Source: Myxococcales bacterium (GTDB lineage: Bacteria; Myxococcota; UBA796; SXON01). From it: a stretch of 49,002 nt of DNA. Location of the stretch: contig SHYX01000035.1 of the NCBI GenBank assembly GCA_009692585.1, positions 1 to 49,002 on the forward strand, given 5' to 3'. Below, piece after piece: positions 22,379 through 32,110 of the stretch; the stretch's first letter is position 1; each line of letters begins with the position of its first letter. Both the position numbers and the translations under genes were made by a program. Below the pieces are notes generated by a model. The model was not told the DNA's origin, made no database searches, and saw nothing but the letters and a program-made list of their open reading frames with translations.

Positions 22379-25300
22379 ATGCCCATGTCCGTCCTCTTCA
22401 TCCCGCTCCTGCACCTTCTGGCCTGCTCTGAGAATTCCCCCGTCGAAGCCGTGCCCGCGCCGCTGTCTTCCGCGGCCCGCGAGGACGACGACGTGTTGGG
22501 CGCGGTGGTGCGGACCGACCTGCGCGCGTTCGCCGCGCGGGGAAAGACGTTTGCGTTCGTCAATCCGGCGTGGAGCCTGGCCGGACTGCTCGGGCCCGAG
22601 GGGCTCACGGTGGGGCGCTCCGACGGCGAACTGCGGATGCGCTTCGCGGCCTGGGGGCGCGCCGACGATCTGCAGGACGTCGAGGCGGTCGCGCCGGCGT
22701 TGGGCGCCTGCGTTCACGAAGTTCGTCCCGACGGGGCGTGCGCGCGGCAGATCGAATTCGCCCACGTGGGCGCCACCGAGTGGTGGGCCAACCTCTCCGA
22801 GGGCTTGGAACAGGGGTGGGACCTCGACCAGCGCCCGGCCGGCGACGGGCCGCTCTTGCTCGACGTCGAGGTGTCCGGCGCCATCGTCGACGGAGACGAG
22901 GCGGAGCTCTGGTTGACGGCGGACGATGGCACCGCCTACCGCTACAGCGCCCTCGCCGCGTGGGATGCGCGCGGGGACGCGCTGGACGCCTGGTTCGAAG
23001 TGACCGACGGCGGGCTGCGCATCGTCGTCGACGACGAGGGAGCGGAGTGGCCGATCACGGTCGATCCGGTGCTCACCACGGCGTCGACGACGCTCGACGG
23101 CGAGGCCACCTCCAACTCCTTCGGCTACGCCGTCGAACGCGCCGGGGACGTCAACAACGACGGATACGACGACCTCGTGGTCGGCGCCTACGGGTACTCG
23201 ACCAACACCGGTCGAGCCTACGTCTTCCATGGCTCGGCCGCCGGAATCTCCAGCACCGCCACCACCACGCTCACCGGCGGCGGCACCTCCGAGTACTTCG
23301 GGGCGGCCGCGCGCGGCGCCGGCGACGTCGACAACGACGGCTACGACGACCTCGTGGTCGGGGCGTACGGCGCCAGCGAGGCGACGGTGTACTTCGGTTC
23401 GTCCTCCGGCATCACCACCACCGGCGCCGTGACCCTGACCGGTAGCAGCTCGTCCACCGGCTTCGGCAACGCGGTGTCGGGCCTCGGCGACGTCAACAAC
23501 GACGGCTTCGACGACGTGGGCGTCGGCGAGTACAAATACGGCACCACGACCGGGCGCCTCTCGGTCTTCCAGGGCAGCGCCAGCTTCGACAGCACCGCCG
23601 ACACGGTGATCGGCGGCGGCGTCGCAAGTTACTTTGGCTGGGCCATCGACGGTGCCGGCGACGTGAACGACGACGGCTACGACGACGTCGTCGTCGGGGC
23701 CTACTACTACTCGACGTACAAGGGTCGGGCCTATGTGTTCCACGGGTCCAGCAGCGGCCTGGCGGCCAGCCCGACGACGACGCTGACCGGTGGCAGCAAC
23801 AACTACTACATGGGCTTCGACGTGGCCGGCGCCGGCGACGTCAACAACGACGGCTACGCCGACATCATCGTGAGCATGTACGGGTATAATTCGCTCGGAG
23901 GGCGGGCGCAGGTGCTCCACGGCTCGGCCAGCGGCGTAGACACCACGGTCGATACCAACCTCGACGGCGCCACGGTGGCGTACGAGTTCGGCTTCGCGGT
24001 CGATGGCGACATCGATGTCAACGCCGACGGGTACAGCGACGTGGTGGTCGGCGAGCGCAAGTACAGCAGCAACGTCGGCAGGGCCTATGTCTACCCTGGG
24101 TCGTCCTCCGGAGTCTCGACTACGGCCGACACCACGTTCGCCGGCTCCTCCGGCTCCCAGTTCGGGCGGGCGGTGGCCGGCGCGGGTGACGTCAACGGCG
24201 ACGGCTACGACGATGTGGCCGTCGGCGGCAGCACGCTGACCAGCTCTACCGGGCGGGCCTGGGTCTTCCACGGCTACGTCGACGAGGACGGCGACGGGTA
24301 CGTGCTCGGTGGCAATGGGACCAGTGAAGACTGCGACGACACCGATGCCACCATCAACCCCGGCGCCACCGACGTGACCGGCGATGGAGTCGACACCGAC
24401 TGCGACGGCACCGAGGTCTGCTACGTCGACGCGGACGACGACGGCTACCGGTTGAGCACCACGGTCACGTCGTCCGACGCGGACTGTTCCGACTCGGGTG
24501 AAGCCCTCTCCAGCGCGCCGACCGGCGACTGCGACGACACCGACGCCACCGCCAATCCCGGCGAGAGCGAGACCATCGCCGACGGTGTGGACAACGACTG
24601 CGACGGCAACGAGACCTGCTACGTCGACGCCGACGACGACGGGTACCGCACCAGCAGCACGGTCACCGCCACCGACGGCGACTGCGCCGATTCCGGCGAG
24701 GCCCTGGCGTCGGACCCCGACAGCGACTGCAACGACGTGCTCTCCAGCATCAACCCCGGCAAGACCGAGGTGACCGGCAACAACTACGACGAAAACTGCG
24801 ACGGCAGCGCCACCTGCTATGTCGATGCCGACAACGACGCGTACCGCACGACCAGCACCGTCGCCTCTGCCGACGGCGACTGTCGCGACTCGGGCGAGGC
24901 CCTCGCCTTCGACACCTCCGGTGACTGCAACGACGGGGACTCCGCCATCAACCCCGGCGCGACCGAAGTCTGCGACGCGTCCGACACCGACGAGGACTGC
25001 GACGGTCTTGCCGACGACGCCGACAGCAGCGTGAGCGCCGCGACCACGTCCACCTACTATGTGGATGACGACGGCGACACCTACGGCGATGCGGCCAACA
25101 CCATCCTGGCTTGTGACCCCGTGGCGGGCGCGACGACCGACAGCACCGACTGCGACGACAGCAGCGCCGCAATCAACCCCGGCGCCACCGAGGTCTGCGA
25201 CGCCGCCGATGTCGACGAAGACTGCGACGGCTTCGCCGATGACGACGACAGCTCGGTGACCGGTGGCTCCACCTGGTACGCGGACACCGACAGTGACGGC

Positions 25301-26740
25301 TACGGCGATGCCGGCAGCGTGGTCGCCTCCTGCGACGGCGTCCCCGGCTACGTGGCCGACGCGACCGACTGCGACGACGGCTCGGGCAGCGTCAACCCTG
25401 GCGCCACCGAGACGGTGGGCGACGAGGTCGACGGGAACTGCGACGGCGGCGAAGACTGCTACGCCGACACCGATGCCGACACCTACCGCACCGCCGACGT
25501 CGTCGCCTCCGCCGACAGCGATTGCGCCGACGCCGGCGAGGCCAACGCCGCGATGGACAGCGGCGACTGTGACGACGCCGACGCCACCGTGAACCCTGCC
25601 GCCGCCGAGGTGCAGGGCGACGAGATCGACGGCAACTGTGACGGCAGCGAGGACTGCTTCACCGACGCCGACAGCGACGGCTACTCCAGCGACGATGGTG
25701 CCATCAACACCTCCAGCGACGCCGACTGCACCGATGTGGGCGAGTCCACTGCCGCGGCGGCCGGCGGAGACTGCGACGACTTCGATTCGCTCTACAATCC
25801 AGGCGCCAGCGAGACGTGCGAAGATCCCAACGACTACAACTGCGACGGCACCGTCGCCTTCGTCGACAACGACGGCGACGGGAGCGCCGCCTGCGAGGAC
25901 TGTGACGACGGGAACTCGACCGCCCACCCCGGCGCCAGCGAGGTCGTGGCCAATGAGGTGGACGAAAACTGCGATGGCGCCGAGGATTGTTATGTCGACG
26001 TCGATGGCGACGGGACCCGCGTGGATGACACGACGGTGGCTTCGACCGACGCCGACTGTGACGACGCGGGTGAGACCAACCGCGACGGCGCGGCCGGCGA
26101 CTGCAACGATGCCGATCCCGCCTACTTCCCCGGCGCGCTCGAGACCGACTGCCTCGATCCCAACGACTACAACTGCGACGGCTCGGTGGGCTACGCCGAC
26201 CAGGACGGCGACACCTTTGCGGCCTGCGAGGAGTGTGACGACCTCAACGCGCTGATCAATCCGGACGGCACGGAGGTCTGCAACGATCTCGACGACAACT
26301 GCAACGGCGCCGTCGACGACGACGCCATCGACGCCTCCACCTGGTACGCGGACGCCGACGGGGACAGCTACGGCAACGCGGACGTCGTCACCGGCAGCTG
26401 TGACCAGCCGGACAACTTCGTCGTCGACTCCACGGACTGCGCCGACGACCAGGGCACCGTCCACCCGGGTGCTGAGGAGGTCGCCAACGACGGGATCGAC
26501 CAGGATTGCGATGGGGAGGACCTCGTCGACACCGGTGACACCGGTGACACCGGTGACACCGGTGACACCGGTGACACCGGCACGGACAGCGGCGACACCG
26601 GCACGCCCGGCGACACCGCCACCGACGTGGCCGGTGGCGGCGGGTGCGCGTGCGACACGTCGACGCCGGGAACGGCTGCGGCCGGAGCGGGACTTGCAGT
26701 CGCGGCGCTGGCGGTCGCGCGTCGACGCCGGCGGTCCTGA
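22379..26740 (+). CDS. Giant surface lipoprotein: FG-GAP propeller, 12 MopE repeats, MYXO-CTERM tail, 1453 aa
   Basis: ATG 22379 gives [16 protein letters not shown], a lipoprotein signal (Cys16). Residues about 30-235 form an N-terminal domain often seen before FG-GAP repeats. Seven FG-GAP repeats (about 239-631, for example [15 protein letters not shown]) make a seven-bladed integrin-alpha-like propeller with calcium-binding Asp loops. Twelve MopE-type Cys/Asp modules follow (about 649-1379, [13 protein letters not shown] style). A DTG repeat linker leads to the C-terminal MYXO-CTERM signal: GGGCAC, a hydrophobic helix and RRRRR. Such tails direct surface anchoring in myxobacteria. Having both an N-terminal lipobox and a MYXO-CTERM Cys is unusual. 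Codon use is Asp/Gly-rich, which also creates long spurious antisense frames. Confidence 0.9.
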   Translation: MPMSVLFIPLLHLLACSENSPVEAVPAPLSSAAREDDDVLGAVVRTDLRAFAARGKTFAFVNPAWSLAGLLGPEGLTVGRSDGELRMRFAAWGRADDLQDVEAVAPALGACVHEVRPDGACARQIEFAHVGATEWWANLSEGLEQGWDLDQRPAGDGPLLLDVEVSGAIVDGDEAELWLTADDGTAYRYSALAAWDARGDALDAWFEVTDGGLRIVVDDEGAEWPITVDPVLTTASTTLDGEATSNSFGYAVERAGDVNNDGYDDLVVGAYGYSTNTGRAYVFHGSAAGISSTATTTLTGGGTSEYFGAAARGAGDVDNDGYDDLVVGAYGASEATVYFGSSSGITTTGAVTLTGSSSSTGFGNAVSGLGDVNNDGFDDVGVGEYKYGTTTGRLSVFQGSASFDSTADTVIGGGVASYFGWAIDGAGDVNDDGYDDVVVGAYYYSTYKGRAYVFHGSSSGLAASPTTTLTGGSNNYYMGFDVAGAGDVNNDGYADIIVSMYGYNSLGGRAQVLHGSASGVDTTVDTNLDGATVAYEFGFAVDGDIDVNADGYSDVVVGERKYSSNVGRAYVYPGSSSGVSTTADTTFAGSSGSQFGRAVAGAGDVNGDGYDDVAVGGSTLTSSTGRAWVFHGYVDEDGDGYVLGGNGTSEDCDDTDATINPGATDVTGDGVDTDCDGTEVCYVDADDDGYRLSTTVTSSDADCSDSGEALSSAPTGDCDDTDATANPGESETIADGVDNDCDGNETCYVDADDDGYRTSSTVTATDGDCADSGEALASDPDSDCNDVLSSINPGKTEVTGNNYDENCDGSATCYVDADNDAYRTTSTVASADGDCRDSGEALAFDTSGDCNDGDSAINPGATEVCDASDTDEDCDGLADDADSSVSAATTSTYYVDDDGDTYGDAANTILACDPVAGATTDSTDCDDSSAAINPGATEVCDAADVDEDCDGFADDDDSSVTGGSTWYADTDSDGYGDAGSVVASCDGVPGYVADATDCDDGSGSVNPGATETVGDEVDGNCDGGEDCYADTDADTYRTADVVASADSDCADAGEANAAMDSGDCDDADATVNPAAAEVQGDEIDGNCDGSEDCFTDADSDGYSSDDGAINTSSDADCTDVGESTAAAAGGDCDDFDSLYNPGASETCEDPNDYNCDGTVAFVDNDGDGSAACEDCDDGNSTAHPGASEVVANEVDENCDGAEDCYVDVDGDGTRVDDTTVASTDADCDDAGETNRDGAAGDCNDADPAYFPGALETDCLDPNDYNCDGSVGYADQDGDTFAACEECDDLNALINPDGTEVCNDLDDNCNGAVDDDAIDASTWYADADGDSYGNADVVTGSCDQPDNFVVDSTDCADDQGTVHPGAEEVANDGIDQDCDGEDLVDTGDTGDTGDTGDTGDTGTDSGDTGTPGDTATDVAGGGGCACDTSTPGTAAAGAGLAVAALAVARRRRRS
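26528..26581 (+). repeat. Tandem 9-bp repeat (GACACCGGT x6) encoding Asp-Thr-Gly linker
   Basis: Six consecutive 9-nt units, the last with one substitution (GACACCGGC). Each encodes Asp-Thr-Gly and sits between the last MopE module and the MYXO-CTERM tail of the surface protein. Because the unit is a multiple of three, slippage would lengthen or shorten the linker without breaking the frame. Confidence 0.9.
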
Positions 26741-26766
26741 CCCCGGCCCACGCTCGCTTCCTCCCG

Positions 26767-28656
26767 ATGACAACCGAGGAAGCGGGCGGGCAGCTCGACG
26801 TGGTGCTCGTCACCGGGGACGCGTACGTCGATCACAACACCTTCGGCACCGCGTTGGTGGGACGGTGGCTGGAGGCGCACGGGTACACCGTCGGCGTCAT
26901 CTCCCAGCCGGAGTGGGACAATCCTGAGTCATTCCGGGTTCTTGGCCGGCCGAAGTTGTTCTTCGGCGTAAGTGCTGGGCAGATGGACTCCATGGTGAAC
27001 CACTACACGGCCTCGCGACGGGTGCGCAACGAGGACGCGTACAGCCCCGGCGGCGAGGCGGGGCGGCGCCCGGATCGCGCCTGCATCGCCTACGCCAACC
27101 GTGCCCAGCAGGCCTATCCTGGGGTGCCCGTGGTCCTCGGTGGGGTGGAGGCGTCCTTGCGACGCCTGGCGCACTACGACTACTGGCAGGACCGCATCCG
27201 CCGCAGCATCCTGCTCGACGCCAAGGCCGACCTCCTGGTCTACGGCATGGGTGAACTCGCGGTTCTGGAGCTGGCGCGGCGGCTCGCTACCGGCCTGACC
27301 ATCGAGTCCTGTCGCGACATCCCCGGGACGGCCTGGGCGCTGGGGAAGAAGTCGGTGCGTCCGCAGATGAAGGTGGTGGAGGCGCCCAGCTTCGAGCAGT
27401 GCGTCGCCGACCCCCCGTCGTTCAACCGACTCACGCTCCTGATGTACCGCGAGGCCAACCCCGCGTGCGCGGAAGCGATCGTGCAGCCTCACGGCGACCG
27501 CGCGATTTGGTGCAATCCGCCGGCGCGATTGCTCACCACCACCGAGTTGGACCGACTGTACGAGTTGCCCTACGCCAATGCGCCACACCCTGCCTACCGC
27601 GCCCCGGTTCCCGCGTTCGAGAGCATTCGCGGCAGCATCACCATCAATCGTGGCTGCTCGGGCGGCTGCAGCTTCTGCGCGCTGACCCTGCACCAGGGAA
27701 AAGACGTGGTGAGTCGCAGCGCGCCCAGCGTCATCCGAGAGGTCAAGGGTCTCCTCGCGCAGCCGGGATTCAATGGGGTCATCTCCGATCTTGGCGGCCC
27801 CACCGCGAACATGTTCCACATGCAGTGCAACGACGAGGCCGCCAACGCGGTCTGTCGCCGCGTGTCGTGTCTGCATCCGGTGCGGTGCAAGCACTACGGC
27901 ACCGACCACGCCCCGTTCGTGGCGCTGTTACGGGAGGTACGAACCACCCCCGGGGTCAAGCGGGTGTTCGTCAACTCGGGCCTCCGGTACGACCTGGCAG
28001 CGCTCGATGACACGGTGGTAGAGGAAATCGCAGCCCATCACGTGTCGGGCTCGCTGACGACGGCGCCCGAGCACGTCTCGCCGCGCGCACTCCACTACAT
28101 GCGCAAGCCGGAGGTCACCCACTTCGCCGACTTCATGAAGCGCTTCCGCGTGGCCTCAGAAAAAGCGGGAAAGACACAGTTCATCGTCCCGTACTTCCAG
28201 TGTGGCCACCCCGGGAGCGGCCCCGACGAGACGATCGAGCTCGCGTTCTACATGAAGGCGAACAACTTGCGTTGTCGGCAGGTGCAGCTGTTCATGCCCA
28301 CCCCCGGGACCATCAGCACCGCGATGTACGTGACCGGCCTTGACCCCTACACCAAGACGGCGGTGTACGTCGCGCGGGGTCACAAGGAGCGTGCGCGGCA
28401 GCGGGCGATGTTGTTCTGGTGGAAGAAGGAGCAGTGGCCGGCCATCCGCGAGGCGCTCTTCGCTTGGCACCGGGCCGACCTCGTGGGGCATGGTCCGGAC
28501 TGCCTGGTCCCCCCCGGTCCCGCGCGCGGTGACTGGCAGCGCGGGAGCCGGCCCGTGGATGGCGGCGTCGGCGCGATGGGGATGAAGGTCGAGCGTGCGT
28601 CCGCCGAGGAGATCGACCAGGAGCGCTGGGAGGGGTCGGCGGGGTCCTCGGCCTGA
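26767..28656 (+). CDS. YgiQ/UPF0313-type radical SAM protein, 629 aa
   Basis: ATG 26767 ([20 protein letters not shown]) matches the YgiQ N-terminus; longer starts run into the previous gene. The N-terminal part resembles a cobalamin-binding-type Rossmann domain ([40 protein letters not shown]). The radical SAM cluster motif is C297-x3-C301-x2-C304 ([11 protein letters not shown]). Downstream blocks [19 protein letters not shown] and [18 protein letters not shown] are typical for this family. The substrate of YgiQ proteins is not known. The stop overlaps the glycosyltransferase start (TGATG). Confidence 0.92.
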   Translation: MTTEEAGGQLDVVLVTGDAYVDHNTFGTALVGRWLEAHGYTVGVISQPEWDNPESFRVLGRPKLFFGVSAGQMDSMVNHYTASRRVRNEDAYSPGGEAGRRPDRACIAYANRAQQAYPGVPVVLGGVEASLRRLAHYDYWQDRIRRSILLDAKADLLVYGMGELAVLELARRLATGLTIESCRDIPGTAWALGKKSVRPQMKVVEAPSFEQCVADPPSFNRLTLLMYREANPACAEAIVQPHGDRAIWCNPPARLLTTTELDRLYELPYANAPHPAYRAPVPAFESIRGSITINRGCSGGCSFCALTLHQGKDVVSRSAPSVIREVKGLLAQPGFNGVISDLGGPTANMFHMQCNDEAANAVCRRVSCLHPVRCKHYGTDHAPFVALLREVRTTPGVKRVFVNSGLRYDLAALDDTVVEEIAAHHVSGSLTTAPEHVSPRALHYMRKPEVTHFADFMKRFRVASEKAGKTQFIVPYFQCGHPGSGPDETIELAFYMKANNLRCRQVQLFMPTPGTISTAMYVTGLDPYTKTAVYVARGHKERARQRAMLFWWKKEQWPAIREALFAWHRADLVGHGPDCLVPPGPARGDWQRGSRPVDGGVGAMGMKVERASAEEIDQERWEGSAGSSA

Positions 28657-29615
28657 TGAGGGTGCTGCACGTCGACCCGGCCACCGGCTGGCGCGGCGGG
28701 CAGGCGCAGCTGGCCGCGCTCTTCCGCAGTCGCCCGGGAGACCTGTGGGCCGGCGCCGAGGGGGGCCAGCTCGAGACGCGGCTCGGTCGTGCCCCAGACG
28801 TCCCCCTGCATGCCGACGTCGGCGTACTCAATGCACTTCGGGTGCGCGCGGCGGCCCGGCGTCTGGGTGTCGATCTCGTGGCCGCGCACAGCTCGCATGC
28901 GCACGATGCCTGCTTGCTGACGCGGGCGCCCCTGGTCGTACACCGTCGTAACCATCGGCTGCCCGGACATGTCTGGAAGTATGCTGGCGCCAGGGTCACG
29001 GTGGCCGTGAGCGCGTGGGTGGCGTCGCGGTGCCGCGCCGCGGGAGTTCCCCGCGTGGTGGTAGTCCACGATGGCGCCGATGGCGTCTACGTCGGCGCCC
29101 GCACGTCGGCCGGGCCGCCCGTGTACCTCGTCGCCGCCGCGCTCGTCCCGCACAAGGGGCACGCGCAGCTCCTCGACGCCTTCTCGGACGTGGAGGGGGA
29201 GCTGCTCATTGCCGGAAGCGGTCCGCTCGACGGCGCCCTGCGCGCGCAGGCGGCGCCGCTGGGCGACCGCGTCCGGTTCCTGGGCCAGGTTGCCGATCCC
29301 TCGGCGCTGTTTCGGGCGGTGGACGTCCTGGTGTTGCCCTCGATCGAGGAGGCCGCGGGCAGCGTCCTGATCGAGGGGATGGCCGCGGGGTTGGCGGTCG
29401 TGGCCAGCGCGGTCGGGGGCATCCCGGAGTTGGTGGGACAGGCGGGCGCACTCGTCCGCCCCGGGGACCGTCGTGGCTGGGTGGACGCGCTGCGGATGGC
29501 ACCGGGCACCGGGGGAAGGGCCACGGTCGCGTGGGCTGCCCGGTTCTCGACCGCAGAGATGGTCCGCCGCACGGAAGCCGTCTACCGAGAGGCCCTCACC
29601 GGCTCCGTTCAATGA
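28656..29615 (+). CDS. Glycosyltransferase family 4 protein, 319 aa
   Basis: The GT-B fold is shown by an N-terminal donor/acceptor domain starting [20 protein letters not shown], with AHSSHAHDACLLTRAPLVVH in the middle, and a C-terminal domain with AAALVPHKGHAQLLDAF, LLIAGSGPLDGAL, RVRFLGQVADPSALF and the donor-binding E-x7-E region EEAAGSVLIEGMAAG. It probably adds a sugar to a lipopolysaccharide or other envelope glycan from a nucleotide-sugar donor. It is slightly short for GT4 but motifs are complete. The start overlaps the YgiQ stop. Its 3' end overlaps the convergent HEAT-cyclophilin gene by 20 nt. Confidence 0.9.
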   Translation: MRVLHVDPATGWRGGQAQLAALFRSRPGDLWAGAEGGQLETRLGRAPDVPLHADVGVLNALRVRAAARRLGVDLVAAHSSHAHDACLLTRAPLVVHRRNHRLPGHVWKYAGARVTVAVSAWVASRCRAAGVPRVVVVHDGADGVYVGARTSAGPPVYLVAAALVPHKGHAQLLDAFSDVEGELLIAGSGPLDGALRAQAAPLGDRVRFLGQVADPSALFRAVDVLVLPSIEEAAGSVLIEGMAAGLAVVASAVGGIPELVGQAGALVRPGDRRGWVDALRMAPGTGGRATVAWAARFSTAEMVRRTEAVYREALTGSVQ

Positions 29616-31539
29616 CGATGCCGGTGATTCGGTCCTCGATGTCGATGGCCCGCGCCACCCGCAGTCCCGCCGTGAGCCGCCCGAAGACGGTGTAGCCGAA
29701 GTCGAGGTGCGGCTGGGAGGCGGTGGTCACGAACCACTGGCTCCCGCCGGTGTCCGGGCCGGAGAGGGCCATGCCCACCGCGCCCTCGCTGTAGGTCTGG
29801 GAGGAGAGTTCGTCGGGGATCTCGAAGCCCGGGCCGCCCCAGCCGTCGCCCCTCGGGTCGCCGGTCTGCACCACGAAGTCCGGCACCACCCGGTGGAAGG
29901 TGAGGCCATCGAAGTACCCGGCCTCGGCCAGGCTCACGAAGTTCCAAACGGTCAGGGGTGCGACCGTCGACAACAGTGCGATCCGGAGTTCACCCTCACT
30001 GGTGGCGACGCGGGCGCCCTTGACCCGGGCCACTTCGGCGAGCCCCGGCAGGGCGCGTGTCGGGTGCACGATCCGCGGCAGGGGGATGCCCGCGGTGGTG
30101 GCCAGGCGCCGCGCAGCGCTGGCCACTTCAGGGAGCCCCAACCACGGCACCATCGCCTTGCGGGTCTCGGGTTTCGGCGGGGGGAGGCGCCCGGTGGCGT
30201 AGAGCGCATCCAGGGCGCGGATGGCACTCGCGGCTGAGGCGCGGTCGCTCCCCCAGCGCCGCAGGACACCGATCAGCGGGGCCTCGAGGATCGGGTCGGG
30301 GTGCTCCATCGCCGCCTGAGCTGCCGCCTGCACGAGCACCGTGTCGGAGGTCGAGAGCAGCTCGGTGATCTCGGCGACACGCGGCGGGATGTCCCCCCCC
30401 AGCAGCACACCCACCGCCGCGCTCCGGAGCCGGGGGTCAGCGTGGGTCAGGGCGAGTCGCAACAGCGCCGGTCGCTCCTTCATCGCTTCGACCGCGGCGA
30501 TGCGCACGGCGAGTGGCCAGCTCTCCCCCTGAAACTCTGTCAGGGCGGCGGGGAGCTCGCGCCGTGCCGCGAGCGAGCGGAGCGCCGCCGCGCGCTCGGC
30601 CGCCGTGCCGCTCGTCAGCGCGTCTCGGAGCGGGTCGAGCGCCGCCCCCTCGCAGGTGCCGGCGGCGCCGAGCGCCTCGGCGCGGACGCCCACATCGACG
30701 TCGGCGTACATCCCCGCGAGGGCCGGCGGATCGCAGCCGTGCTTGGCCATGGCCCGCACCGCGGCGAGGCGCACGCCGGGGGCATCGTCGCGCGCCGCCG
30801 CCGCCAGGAAGGCCCTGTCGGCCACCACCGGGGCGGCGCCGCGGACCAGCCATGCCCTTACCCGGGGGTCGCCGGCCTGCAGGGCCCGGGTGCGCAAGCG
30901 GCTGACCAACGACGGTGGTAGCGCCGTGAACGAGGTGCGCGAGATCGCCCAGGCGGCCGTCTGACTGGCCTCGGGGCCCAGGCGCAGCTCGGTGCGCTCC
31001 AGGCGCAGAAACGGACCCTCGACCACATCGAGCAGGGCCTGCAGCACCGTGGGGCCGCCGATCCCGTCCACGCGTCGAACCCCCATCCGTCCCAGGGCGC
31101 CGGCAGCAACGCGGTCGAGCGGCGACTGGAGCGCTGCGACCAGCGTCGGGATGTCCTCGGGGCCGCCGACGCGCCCGAGCGCCACCAACAGCGCGGTACG
31201 AGCCTCACGATCGGCCTCGTCGCGTAGGCGGCCTCTCACAATGGACACCGTGTCACTGCCGTAGCCGAGCGCCTCGGCTACGGCCCGCCGAACGGTGACG
31301 TCGGGGTCGGCGGAGGGGCCGGCCAGCAACCGCCCCGGCGCCCGCAACCGACCGGCAGCGATGGCGGCCCGGCGCCGGACCGCCGGGTTCGGATCGGCGC
31401 ACAAGGGGGCCAGGGCTTCGGGCGGCATCCGGCGGACCTCGATCTGCCAGATCATCTCCGCGTGCGCCAGCGGGACGCCGTCGAAGCTTTGGGTGTCGGC
31501 GCCGAGGGCCAGCGTCACGAGGAGGTGCAGAGCGGCCAC
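29596..31539 (-). CDS. Exported HEAT-repeat protein fused to cyclophilin-type peptidyl-prolyl isomerase, 647 aa
   Basis: A short signal peptide (MAALHLLVTLALGA) precedes roughly 480 residues of HEAT-like helical repeats (for example ADPDVTVRRAVAEALGYG, DAPGVRLAAVRAMAKHG, ADVDVGVRAEALGAAG, HADPRLRSAAVGVLLGG). Residues about 507-640 form a complete cyclophilin domain with FHRVVPDFVVQTGDP (catalytic Arg), GDGWGGPGFEIPDE, GMALSGPDTGGSQWFVT and HLDFGYTVFGRL. It likely acts in the periplasm as a folding factor, using the HEAT scaffold to hold client or partner proteins. The GTG start at 31539 is 20 nt from the divergent RNHCP gene. Confidence 0.9.
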   Translation of the reverse strand: MAALHLLVTLALGADTQSFDGVPLAHAEMIWQIEVRRMPPEALAPLCADPNPAVRRRAAIAAGRLRAPGRLLAGPSADPDVTVRRAVAEALGYGSDTVSIVRGRLRDEADREARTALLVALGRVGGPEDIPTLVAALQSPLDRVAAGALGRMGVRRVDGIGGPTVLQALLDVVEGPFLRLERTELRLGPEASQTAAWAISRTSFTALPPSLVSRLRTRALQAGDPRVRAWLVRGAAPVVADRAFLAAAARDDAPGVRLAAVRAMAKHGCDPPALAGMYADVDVGVRAEALGAAGTCEGAALDPLRDALTSGTAAERAAALRSLAARRELPAALTEFQGESWPLAVRIAAVEAMKERPALLRLALTHADPRLRSAAVGVLLGGDIPPRVAEITELLSTSDTVLVQAAAQAAMEHPDPILEAPLIGVLRRWGSDRASAASAIRALDALYATGRLPPPKPETRKAMVPWLGLPEVASAARRLATTAGIPLPRIVHPTRALPGLAEVARVKGARVATSEGELRIALLSTVAPLTVWNFVSLAEAGYFDGLTFHRVVPDFVVQTGDPRGDGWGGPGFEIPDELSSQTYSEGAVGMALSGPDTGGSQWFVTTASQPHLDFGYTVFGRLTAGLRVARAIDIEDRITGIVIERSR

Positions 31540-31559
31540 GTCCGGCGTACGTCACCCGG

Positions 31560-32099
31560 ATGCGTGATCCCGGCAAGGAGTCCGACCCCATCGGCGCGCT
31601 GCTGGCGCTCCAGTCCCGAGGGGACGTGAAGATGGCGGGTGCCTGGTTGGACGGCGCCGGCCGCGCGCGCCGGCCGGAGCTTGTCGGGCGCGCAAGGGCG
31701 CTGGGGGCCGATTTCCCCGAAGACTGGGCGGAACTGGAGGGGCGACGCCTGCTCAAGCTCGCCCTGGCCAGGACGGAGGGCGCGCAGATCCGGACCAACC
31801 CCATCGCGCGGGATGAGAGCTTCGCATGCGTGCACTGCGCAGGTGATGTCCCCAAGGGGGGCAGGCGACCGCGCGATCACTGCCCCTTTTGTCTGTATTC
31901 CGTGCACGTCGACGTCGTGCCGGGCGACCGGGCGGCCAGCTGCGCCGGGCTCTTGGTCCCGGTGCAGGTCGTCGCCTCGGCAAAGGGGGCGATGATCCAA
32001 TACCGATGCGTTCGTTGCGGCGCCGAGCGTCGTAACCGGGTGCTCGACGATCTGGCTGTCCCCGACGATCCCGCCGCGCTCCGGGGATTGACACGATAG
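31560..32099 (+). CDS. RNHCP-domain zinc-binding protein, 179 aa
   Basis: The C-terminal half carries the RNHCP pattern: FACVHCAGDV, then PRDHCPFCLYSVHVDVVPGD, SCAGLLVP and YRCVRCGAERRNRV. The paired cysteines and His should bind zinc. The N-terminal ~85 residues (DPIGALLALQSRGDVKMAGA, RRLLKLALARTEG) are helical and not part of the known domain. The function of RNHCP proteins is unknown; the zinc ribbon suggests nucleic-acid or protein binding. It ends 11 nt before the FtsH-like gene. Confidence 0.82.
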   Translation: MRDPGKESDPIGALLALQSRGDVKMAGAWLDGAGRARRPELVGRARALGADFPEDWAELEGRRLLKLALARTEGAQIRTNPIARDESFACVHCAGDVPKGGRRPRDHCPFCLYSVHVDVVPGDRAASCAGLLVPVQVVASAKGAMIQYRCVRCGAERRNRVLDDLAVPDDPAALRGLTR

Positions 32100-32110
32100 G
32101 ATCGGGGACC

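Noticed and set aside
26528..26581. CRISPR-like short repeats
   Set aside because: Units are contiguous with no spacers, are 9 nt long and are in frame within a protein linker.
22352..26773. A 1473-codon open frame on the minus strand opposite the giant FG-GAP/MopE gene
   Set aside because: It is the antisense shadow of Asp/Gly-rich GAC/GGC codons, giving a monotonous Val/Ala/Gly peptide without domains. The plus strand has clear FG-GAP, MopE and MYXO-CTERM features.
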